Below are positions 1 to 5,265 of a DNA stretch of 5,265 nt, piece by piece. The notes beneath the pieces are model-generated. The model saw only the letters and a program-made list of their open reading frames with translations, was not told the origin of the DNA and did no database searches. The first letter of the stretch is position 1, and each line of letters opens with the position of its first letter. Source of the stretch: Clostridiales bacterium (GTDB taxonomy: Bacteria; Bacillota; Clostridia; Christensenellales; Aristaeellaceae); assembly GCA_022776785.1 (NCBI GenBank), contig JALFHA010000352.1:1-5265 (forward strand). Reading direction: 5' to 3'. The translations under genes were made by a program, and so were the position numbers.

Positions 1-40
1 TGCTCTGAAACTGCTTTTTCTTTTGAACAATAAGGGAACA

Positions 41-83
41 TTGGGCTGCCGCCCAAACCTGCTTGAGGGATTTCATCCCTCAA
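41..83. repeat. Paired compact hairpins, resembling a dispersed structured intergenic repeat
   Basis: Two perfect inverted repeats lie six bases apart. Hairpin 1 is TTGGGC (41-46), loop TGCC, GCCCAA (51-56). Hairpin 2 is TTGAGGGAT (63-71), loop TTC, ATCCCTCAA (75-83), a 9-bp stem. Neither is followed by a clean T tract on either strand, so a simple terminator is not the best reading. From general familiarity, GC-rich double hairpins of this form (a GGGC/GCCC stem, a short spacer, then a second stem around ATCCCT) recur between genes in gut Clostridia. Only one copy is visible here, so the repeat status is inferred. Confidence 0.45.
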
Positions 84-141
84 ACTCCCTTCTTCGCTTC
101 GCGCTTATATTCGAGCTTTTAAGTGCAAGACAGTATAACAC

Positions 142-195
142 AATTCCCCCGCCGCCCTCTCCCTATAAGATAGGAAGGAAAGCGACGGGGGATTT
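142..195 (-). terminator. Long imperfect hairpin downstream of the operon (possible terminator)
   Basis: TCCCCCGTCGC (minus strand, 192-182) pairs with GCGGCGGGGGA (155-145), 11 bp with one G-U pair. Inside, CCTAT (174-170) pairs with ATAGG (166-162) around a 3-base CTT loop, giving a two-storey stem. It starts about 25 bases past the stop of the second permease, where a terminator is expected. However, the sequence after it on the minus strand, ATTGTGTTATACT, is only moderately T-rich. On the plus strand the flank is ATTTCTTATGCCCTTTT. It may end transcription in either direction or act as a 3' stabilising structure. Confidence 0.5.
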
Positions 196-218
196 CTTAT
201 GCCCTTTTGGTTTGGCGC

Positions 219-1466
219 TTACGCCTTCAGCGCGCTCTCCGGGCGTTTCTTGCGGCTCACGCCGCTCCACGCGTGCATAACCAGCGCCATGGCGATGACG
301 CCATAGGAGACGAACACGCGGAAGTATTCGCCGATGGCCGCGTCGCCGAACAGATTCTTGCCGGCGCTCGGCGCAACGATGAAGAGCAGGTGGAACAGGA
401 TGCAGCCCAGCAGCGCCTGCCGGTTGGTGGCGCGCTTGATGGACGCGCCGCCGACGAGGATGGCCGCGCCAGCGTAGAGACCGACCTGCTCATGCGCGCC
501 GTAGGTCTGGAAGGAGCCCATGTTCTGCACGAAGATGAGCTGACCCCAGCCCGCCAGCACGGTGGAGATCATGATGGCGATGACGCGGACGCGATCCACG
601 TCGATGCCCGCTGCATTGGCGACGGTGCGGTTCTGGCCGACGGCGCGGAACTGCTGGCCCAGCCGGGTCTTCATGATACCCATGTTGAACAGGCACAGCG
701 CCGCGATCACCATGAATGTCACCATCGGCACCTGAACCATCGAGAAGATCTGTGCGACGGCAGGGATCTGCACCAGCAGGCACAGCGCCGCGAACACGGC
801 GAGGGTGATGCCGCCCTTCTTCGCGCTGAGCTTCTTCGTCGCCATCAGCGCGATGACGATGACGGCCACCACGCCGCAGACAATGAGCAGCGCCTGCACG
901 AACGGGATGCGCCACAGGCCGTCCAGCGCGTACTTGAAGCCGCGCTCGGTGGACAGGTCGATGGTGTTCGCCACGCCCGTGGAGCCCTTGATGACGAGGC
1001 CAGGCGTCTTGAGCGGGATCAGGTTGCCGAAGATGAACAGGAACAGCAGCTGATACAGACCGTTGGCAAAGTAGCCAAGGATCATGCCGCCGATCATCTC
1101 CTGCCCCTTCATCTTGTTGAGCAGCTTGCCGATGAGGAAGCCGAAGAAGGAGGCCAGCGGGATGGTCAGCAGTGCGGCGAGGCAGAAGCCGCCGAGGCCG
1201 CTCACGCCCCACTCGACGACCCAGAGCGCGGCAATCTGCGCGGCCATCGCGCCGATGGTGACGGCGAAGTTGATGCCCATGCCCGCCACAATCGGGATAA
1301 TCAGCGCGAGGACAAGGAAGGCGTTGCGCGAAAGCCGCCCGAACAGCTCATAGACGACGTAGGCGGGCGTCTGCCCGGAGACGGCCATGCCGCCGATGCA
1401 CAGCAGCACGAACATGATTGTGACCGCGTTTTTGCGCAGCACTTCACCGAGGTTTTCCTTACGCAC
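219..1466 (-). CDS. Second ABC importer permease, paralogue of the first (BPD_transp_2-type)
   Basis: The partner channel subunit of the importer. From GTG 1466 it is 415 aa; from GTG 1475 it would be 418. Residue numbers here use the longer form. Hydrophobic segments lie at about 18-34, 51-87, 93-118, 126-150, 194-212, 223-245, 247-266, 295-317, 331-344, 352-369 and 384-402. LLNKMKGQEM (118-127) and GQQFRAVGQN (273-282) with AGIDVDRVRVIAIMISTVLA (289-308) match the same blocks in the first permease. A soluble loop at about 152-192 contains GVANTIDLS (167-175), parallel to the first permease's GLRNTIGLDS, so the two share ancestry beyond the core. It is longer than the usual 320-350 aa but lacks the large N-terminal insert. 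The start overlaps the previous stop by 8 bases, so it is probably translationally coupled. It ends in TAA at 221-219 after a basic tail (RKKR) and is the last gene of the visible operon. Function as a permease is secure; the substrate is unknown. Confidence 0.93.
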   Translation of the reverse strand: MRKENLGEVLRKNAVTIMFVLLCIGGMAVSGQTPAYVVYELFGRLSRNAFLVLALIIPIVAGMGINFAVTIGAMAAQIAALWVVEWGVSGLGGFCLAALLTIPLASFFGFLIGKLLNKMKGQEMIGGMILGYFANGLYQLLFLFIFGNLIPLKTPGLVIKGSTGVANTIDLSTERGFKYALDGLWRIPFVQALLIVCGVVAVIVIALMATKKLSAKKGGITLAVFAALCLLVQIPAVAQIFSMVQVPMVTFMVIAALCLFNMGIMKTRLGQQFRAVGQNRTVANAAGIDVDRVRVIAIMISTVLAGWGQLIFVQNMGSFQTYGAHEQVGLYAGAAILVGGASIKRATNRQALLGCILFHLLFIVAPSAGKNLFGDAAIGEYFRVFVSYGVIAMALVMHAWSGVSRKKRPESALKA

Positions 1467-3330
1467 GCGATTCACCTCCAGACTTGGTCAGCGCGTAGAG
1501 AATGATGCCGTTGGAAATCAGGATGCGCAGGGTTTCGGAAATCGTGGAGCCCGGCACAAGCACGTTCGCCACGGGCATACCCAGCGTCAGCACGCCCTGG
1601 AACAGGAACGTACCGATAATCACATGGCTGATCTTGCAGCGGGAGGTGGACGCGCCGCCAATCAGGATGGCAGAGGCGGCGATGAAGCCCATCTGCCGCG
1701 GCGCGGTGTAGAGCTGCATGAAGCCGTAGCTCTGCGAATACACGAGGATGCCGATGGCGCCCAGCACGGTGGAGAGCATGGTGCCGATGATGCGCATCCT
1801 GTCCACGCTGATGCCGGTGGCCTCCGCGAAGCGCGGGTTGTTGCCCACGGCCTGCATGGCGATGCCGGTCTTGGAGCGGCTAAACAGCCAGACGAGGAAG
1901 CAGGCCAGCGCCATGAAGAGCAGAAGACCCGTCGGCACCTCAAAGCCGAGGATTTCAAAGGCGAACAGGTCATCCAGAATATGCGCGAAGTTGGTGGAAT
2001 CCAGGCCGATGGTGTTGCGCAGGCCCGTGCCCAGCGGCCAGCGGAGCTTGAGCGACTTGAACGGCAGCACCAGCCACGCGATGCACATCAGCGAGACGAT
2101 GGAGAAGCCGACGTAGGTTGTCACGCTCATCTCCTCGCCCTTGAGACGGTTGAGAAGCTGCGCGTAGACGAAGCCGCAGACAGCGGCCAGCGCGGCGCCC
2201 ACGCCGATGGCGAACAGGAAGCCGCTCCAGCCGGGCAGCCCCAGCTCGATGGTCATCAGGCCACCGACGAGGCCGCACACCAGGCCGATGGGCAGGCCGA
2301 GGTTCAGGCTGATGCCGCACTGGATGCCCGGCACCATGGCCAGCACCATGATGGAGTTCATGCCCATGCGCACGATGGTGTTGGAGAGCAGCGTGGGCAG
2401 CGAGAGATCATACAGCAGCGCCATGAAGCACAGCAGGATGAAGAACAGGCCGATGATAACGCGCGGAATGCCGAGCTTGGCGACCAGCACGTCGTAAAAG
2501 AGCACGACGAGCCCGGCGATAATCAGCGCCAGACCGACGTAGATCATGTCGTCCGCATAGCGGATCATGAACGCGCCCGCCTTGTCGCTGACCGCCGCGC
2601 CGCTACCCGCGGCGATGTAACGGTCATACTGCACGGTGAAGCTGTCGCCGCGCTGATACACGATGTCGCCGATGGTGTCCTTGAGGGTCGCCAGCGCGCT
2701 GTCGTCGAGCACGGGATAGATCGTGCGCAGCGCCTCGCCCACGGCGGCGTACTGCGCATCGGCCTCGGCCAGCAGCGCGGTCATTTCCGCCGTCGCCACG
2801 AAGCCTGACATATCGACCTTGACCTCTTCCTCCTCGCCGACCTCCTCGCCCGCGGCGATCTTGGCCTCGCGCTCGGCCTCGGCGGCAGCCTTCGCCTCGG
2901 CGATATGCGCGGCGATGTAGTCCTCCTCAGCCGTCAGCGCAACCTCGTCGTAGGCGGCGAGCGCCTCGGCGTAGGCCGCTGCGGCCTCCGTCAGCGCGGT
3001 GGTATCCAGTGTGGAATAATCGGTGGTCGAGTTGGAGTATTTGGCGCGGGTCTCCTCCTCGGCCTTAGCCACGGCCTCGCGGATGGCGGACATGCCGCCG
3101 CCCGCCGCCTTGGCCGCAGCAGTCGCCTCCTTTTTGGCGATGGCAACGTAGCTTTCCACCACGCCGTCGCCGGTGGCGATGAGCAGGCTGCGGTTGCGCA
3201 GGTCGGAGATGATCTGAGCCCCCTTCTCGCTCGTGCGCTGCGGCATATTCAGCGCGCCGAGCACGATCAGCACGGCGGCGAGCACGCCCAGCACGGCCGC
3301 GACGGTGATTCTGACTTTGTTCTGCTTCAT
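1459..3330 (-). CDS. ABC importer permease with a large extracytoplasmic coiled-coil-like insert (BPD_transp_2-type)
   Basis: One of two channel-forming membrane subunits; 623 aa, against about 320-350 for typical family members. The start ATG has GGGAGG (3345-3340) nine bases upstream and overlaps the ATPase stop. Residues 2-7 are basic, TM1 is about 8-28, and an Ala/Glu-rich hydrophilic domain (about 30-258, DNA about 3243-2557) should lie outside the cell. TM2 is about 261-279, and about eight further hydrophobic segments follow from 289 to 613. The permease core shows LLNRLKGEEM (392-401), likely near the ATPase-contacting region, and KTGIAMQAVGNNP (487-499) followed by GISVDRMRIIGTMLSTVLG (506-524), a block shared by RbsC/YufP-like permeases. 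It ends in TAA at 1461-1459, overlapping the second permease. Permease assignment is secure. The insert has no function I recognise; interaction with the binding protein or cell wall is conjecture. Confidence 0.92.
   Translation of the reverse strand: MKQNKVRITVAAVLGVLAAVLIVLGALNMPQRTSEKGAQIISDLRNRSLLIATGDGVVESYVAIAKKEATAAAKAAGGGMSAIREAVAKAEEETRAKYSNSTTDYSTLDTTALTEAAAAYAEALAAYDEVALTAEEDYIAAHIAEAKAAAEAEREAKIAAGEEVGEEEEVKVDMSGFVATAEMTALLAEADAQYAAVGEALRTIYPVLDDSALATLKDTIGDIVYQRGDSFTVQYDRYIAAGSGAAVSDKAGAFMIRYADDMIYVGLALIIAGLVVLFYDVLVAKLGIPRVIIGLFFILLCFMALLYDLSLPTLLSNTIVRMGMNSIMVLAMVPGIQCGISLNLGLPIGLVCGLVGGLMTIELGLPGWSGFLFAIGVGAALAAVCGFVYAQLLNRLKGEEMSVTTYVGFSIVSLMCIAWLVLPFKSLKLRWPLGTGLRNTIGLDSTNFAHILDDLFAFEILGFEVPTGLLLFMALACFLVWLFSRSKTGIAMQAVGNNPRFAEATGISVDRMRIIGTMLSTVLGAIGILVYSQSYGFMQLYTAPRQMGFIAASAILIGGASTSRCKISHVIIGTFLFQGVLTLGMPVANVLVPGSTISETLRILISNGIILYALTKSGGESRA
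1472..1479 (-). promoter_or_regulatory. Shine-Dalgarno GGAGGTGA that decides the second permease start
   Basis: GGAGGTGA on the minus strand matches the 16S anti-Shine-Dalgarno over eight bases. It contains the GTG at 1475-1473, which therefore cannot be the start by normal spacing. The in-frame GTG at 1466-1464 lies five bases after it and is the better start. The site lies inside the end of the first permease gene. Confidence 0.75.
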
Positions 3331-4937
3331 TGCGCGCTGCCTCCCTTCGTGCGGTGCTCGTCGGGCTTGATGCCCGACATCGCCAGACCGAAGTCCGCAT
3401 CGGACGCGTCCGGCGAGAGAATATCGACCAGCTTGCCCTCGGAGACGATGGCGATGCGGTCACAGATGGAGCGCAGCTCCTGCAGCTCCGAGGAGACCAT
3501 CACCACCGTCATCCCCTGCTCGCGGTTGAGCTTGACGAGCGTCTCGAGCACGAGGCGCTTGGCGCCGATGTCGATGCCGCGTGTCGGCTCGGAGACGAAC
3601 AGGAAACGCGGGTTCATCGCCAGCGCGCGGGCAATGCACACCTTCTGCTGATTGCCGCCGGAGAGCGTGCCCGCGTGCTGCGTCGGGCCGAAGCAGCGGA
3701 TGTCGAGCTCGCGGATCATCTCCTCGGCCTCCTTGCGGATGGCCGCGCTGTTGCGCAGCGTGAACGGGCCGAGCTTGTGCAGGTATTCGCCCTTGATCTG
3801 CATGGCGTTGAAGACGATGTTATCCTCGATGGACTGATCCAGCAGCAGGCCCACGCCCTTGCGGTCCTCGGAGACCATGGCGATGCCGCTGCGCAGCGCG
3901 TCGCCCGCGTTGCCCAGCTTAAGCTCCTCGCCGAACAGCTCCACGCTGCCCTCAGTCGGATAGAGGCTCATCACGCCGTTGGGAATGCCAATCTTGCCCT
4001 GACCGGCAAGGCCGCCGATGCCCAGGATCTCGCCCTCGTAGGCATCCAGCGAGATGCCGCGCACCTCCTCGCCCGGCATTTCGACGACGAGGTCCTTCAG
4101 GCGCAGCGCGACGCGCTCATGCGGGGCGACGCGCGGGGCCACATTCACCACACCCTCGCCCTTGCGGCCGATCATCAGCTCAGCCAGCTCGACGATGGAG
4201 GTATCCTTGATCTCGCGGGTGGCGGCCAGCTTGCCGTCGCGCAGGATGGTGATGGCGTTGGCCGCGCTCATCACCTCATCCAGCCTGTGGGTGATGAAGA
4301 TGATGGCGATGCCCTTGGCGGCGATCTTCTTCATGACCTTGATGAGCTGCGCGGCCTCGCTCTCGGTGAGCACGGCGGTGGGCTCGTCAAAGACCATGAG
4401 CTTGATGCCGGTCTTGTCGATCTCGCGGGCGATCTCGACAAACTGCATGTAGCCGACGGGCAGGCCCGCGACCATCGTATATTCGTCAATGGACATGCCC
4501 ACGCTGTCAAGGGCCTTGCGGGCATCCTCGGACATGGCGGTCATATCCAGCGTTTCCAAATTCTTGCCAAGCACACGGGAGACGAGGTTCGGGTGAGTGA
4601 TTTCGCGGTTGAGCTTGATGTTTTCGGTGATGCTGAAGCCCGGCAGGAGCATGAACTCCTGGTGAACCATGCCGATGCCCTTGAGCATCGCGTCGTGCGG
4701 AGAGGCGATGTGCGTGGGTTTGCCGTCCAGCAGCACCTCGCCGCCAAAGCCGCCGGTCGCGTGAATGACGGGCATACCAAAGAGCACGTTCATCAGCGTG
4801 CTTTTGCCCGCGCCGTTTTCGCCCAGCAGCGCGTGGATCTCGCCGGGGCGAACCTTGAGAGAGACGCCGGAGAGCACGGTGTTCTCGCCGTACTTCTTCG
4901 TGATGTCCCGCATCTCCAGAACGTATTCCGCGGCCAA
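3327..4937 (-). CDS. ABC importer ATPase with two fused nucleotide-binding domains (simple sugar/nucleoside type)
   Basis: This cytoplasmic ATPase energises solute uptake through the two permeases encoded downstream. Residues are numbered from the ATG at 4943 (538 aa); the preferred TTG start is codon 3. NBD1 (about 7-260) has Walker A GENGAGKST (41-49), Q-loop Q95, signature LPVGY (161-165), Walker B LMVFDE (182-187) and H219. NBD2 (about 278-520) has a Walker A-like GLAGQGKI (311-318), SEDRKG (358-363), a canonical signature LSGGNQQ (427-433), FLFVSE (447-452) in place of a Walker B ending in DE, and SSE in place of the H-loop histidine. Length and the fused, asymmetric layout fit the RbsA/MglA/YufO family (about 500 aa). 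Its TGA overlaps the next ATG as ATGA (3330-3327), so the two are translationally coupled. Oddities are Pro for Ser in the NBD1 signature and Ser for the Walker B Asp in NBD2. The ABC family is certain; the substrate is unknown. Confidence 0.95.
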   Translation of the reverse strand: MAAEYVLEMRDITKKYGENTVLSGVSLKVRPGEIHALLGENGAGKSTLMNVLFGMPVIHATGGFGGEVLLDGKPTHIASPHDAMLKGIGMVHQEFMLLPGFSITENIKLNREITHPNLVSRVLGKNLETLDMTAMSEDARKALDSVGMSIDEYTMVAGLPVGYMQFVEIAREIDKTGIKLMVFDEPTAVLTESEAAQLIKVMKKIAAKGIAIIFITHRLDEVMSAANAITILRDGKLAATREIKDTSIVELAELMIGRKGEGVVNVAPRVAPHERVALRLKDLVVEMPGEEVRGISLDAYEGEILGIGGLAGQGKIGIPNGVMSLYPTEGSVELFGEELKLGNAGDALRSGIAMVSEDRKGVGLLLDQSIEDNIVFNAMQIKGEYLHKLGPFTLRNSAAIRKEAEEMIRELDIRCFGPTQHAGTLSGGNQQKVCIARALAMNPRFLFVSEPTRGIDIGAKRLVLETLVKLNREQGMTVVMVSSELQELRSICDRIAIVSEGKLVDILSPDASDADFGLAMSGIKPDEHRTKGGSAQ

Positions 4938-4944
4938 TGTCATT

Positions 4945-4950
4945 CCTCCT
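4945..4950 (-). promoter_or_regulatory. Shine-Dalgarno AGGAGG that decides the ATPase start
   Basis: AGGAGG on the minus strand is a perfect consensus. The ATG at 4943 lies only one base after it, too close for normal initiation. The in-frame TTG at 4937 lies seven bases after it, the usual spacing. The site therefore favours TTG 4937 as the real start. Confidence 0.7.
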
Positions 4951-4965
4951 TTGTCACAAATCTTA

Positions 4966-5010
4966 GGAAAAATGGAAAAGCGACCCGCCTCTACGCGAAG
5001 CGGGTCGGCT
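4966..5010 (-). terminator. Hairpin plus T-rich tract between binding-protein and ATPase genes (attenuator-like)
   Basis: Read on the minus strand, CGACCCGC (5007-5000) pairs perfectly with GCGGGTCG (4988-4981) across an 11-base loop. With one bulged C the stem can extend by AGC/GCT to 5010 and 4979. CTTTTCCATTTTTCC follows at once (4980-4966). This is the form of a rho-independent terminator, with a T tract broken by CC-A. It sits just after the binding-protein stop and before the ATPase ribosome-binding site. A leaky terminator, or a 3' stem that protects the upstream mRNA, would give more binding protein than transporter, a common arrangement in ABC import operons. No second promoter is evident in the remaining gap. 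Confidence 0.65.
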
Positions 5011-5043
5011 CTTACCGGTTAAATCGGTTTGCTCGCTCGCAGA

Positions 5044-5265
5044 TTACTCGAGATAGTCGTTGAAATCGACCGGCGCGAGCAGAACGGTGTAGTAGTTGTC
5101 GAAGGTGGTGCCTTCCGCGTTGGTGTAGTTGGCGACCTTCGCGCCCGCGACCTTCTCGTTGAGCATCGCGGCCAGCTTCGCGCCGTCGTTGCGCTCGGTC
5201 ACTTCGCCCTCGATGTAGGCCTTGGCGTACTCAACGCCGATCTCGATGATGGTCATCGCCACCGG
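5044..5265 (-). CDS. C-terminal end of a probable ABC importer substrate-binding protein (partial, runs off the window)
   Basis: Only the last 73 codons are visible, ending in TAA at 5046-5044; the frame stays open to the window edge, so the start lies outside. The GTG at 5262 is an internal Val codon, not a start. The fragment reads as a soluble alpha/beta protein end: an amphipathic helix (IIEIGVEYAKAYIEG), a charged stretch with a second helix (KLAAMLNEKVAG), then short hydrophobic strands (YYTVLLAPVDF) and the terminus NDYLE. No membrane segment is seen. It directly precedes, on the same strand, an RbsA-type ATPase and two permeases, which is where the periplasmic-type binding protein (a lipoprotein in Gram-positives) normally sits. 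From memory the C-terminus resembles DUF3798 proteins, which accompany this kind of transporter, but 73 residues are too few to be sure; a Bmp/Med-type or sugar-binding protein is the alternative. Solute-binding role: fairly likely from context. Family: uncertain. Confidence 0.6.
   Translation of the reverse strand, partial: PVAMTIIEIGVEYAKAYIEGEVTERNDGAKLAAMLNEKVAGAKVANYTNAEGTTFDNYYTVLLAPVDFNDYLE

Noticed and set aside
11..30. T-rich tract CTGCTTTTTCTTTTG that could end a plus-strand gene left of the window
   Set aside because: The required stem would lie mostly outside the window, so it cannot be judged.
105..140. Possible promoter elements (TTGCAC with TATAAG on the minus strand; TATAAC on the plus strand)
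   Set aside because: The minus-strand pair is spaced only about 13 bases apart, and the plus-strand -10-like box has no -35 partner at a usual distance.
23..280. 85-codon plus-strand open frame over the operon tail
   Set aside because: It spans the hairpins at 41-83 and 142-195 and the end of the second permease, has no good ribosome-binding site, and reads as chance sequence.
207..1505. Long plus-strand open frame opposite the second permease
   Set aside because: It is rich in His, Asp, Gln and Arg with no domain or membrane pattern. It is the antisense shadow of a GC-rich gene lacking TTA, CTA and TCA codons.
1387..2808. Long plus-strand open frame opposite the first permease
   Set aside because: Same low-complexity His/Asp/Gln/Ala composition. 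The minus strand carries the recognisable permease motifs and Shine-Dalgarno signals.
4765..5022. Small plus-strand open frame across the ATPase start and attenuator
   Set aside because: It lies antisense to Walker A and the intergenic hairpin and has no ribosome-binding site or family resemblance.
5014..5028. Small inverted repeat ACCG/CGGT around a 7-base loop
   Set aside because: Four base pairs with an AT-rich loop is too weak to call an operator or structure.
3330..5063. 577-codon plus-strand open frame opposite the ATPase
   Set aside because: It has no recognisable motif, has an antisense-type composition and crosses the intergenic hairpin. The minus strand has all the ABC motifs.

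Overview
The window is one ABC import operon, read entirely on the minus strand (transcription runs from 5265 towards 1). GC content is high, roughly 60% by eye. Shine-Dalgarno sequences are strong (AGGAGG, GGAGGTGA) and genes overlap by a few bases. These traits, with the protein style, suggest an anaerobic, probably gut-associated Firmicute (class Clostridia). That placement is an inference; no rRNA or other marker gene is present.

Layout in transcription order. (1) 5265-5044: the last 73 codons of a gene whose start lies outside the window, most likely the substrate-binding protein; a DUF3798-type protein is my best guess. (2) 5043-4938: an intergenic gap with a GC-rich hairpin followed by a T-rich tract, a likely attenuator or partial terminator. 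(3) 4937-3327: an ATPase with two fused nucleotide-binding domains of the RbsA/MglA/YufO type. (4) 3330-1459: a 623-residue permease with an unusual extracytoplasmic insert of about 230 residues, overlapping the ATPase stop by ATGA. (5) 1466-219: a second, paralogous permease of about 415 residues, overlapping the first by 8 bases. (6) 218-1: a non-coding tail with a long imperfect hairpin and a pair of compact hairpins that look like a dispersed structured repeat.

How it works together: the binding protein captures a small solute outside the cell, the two BPD_transp_2-type permeases form a heterodimeric channel, and the single ATPase polypeptide supplies both nucleotide-binding domains. This gene order matches the nucleoside importers of the YufNOPQ/NupNOPQ type and simple-sugar importers of the Rbs/Mgl type. 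The substrate cannot be read from this sequence.

The most noteworthy points are: the large Ala/Glu-rich, probably coiled-coil extracytoplasmic domain built into the first permease; an ATPase in which every degenerate ATP-binding motif falls in one of the two composite sites; two start codons that the Shine-Dalgarno spacing moves downstream of the first in-frame start; and the structured repeat beyond the operon. I see no mobile element, CRISPR array, tRNA or rRNA.
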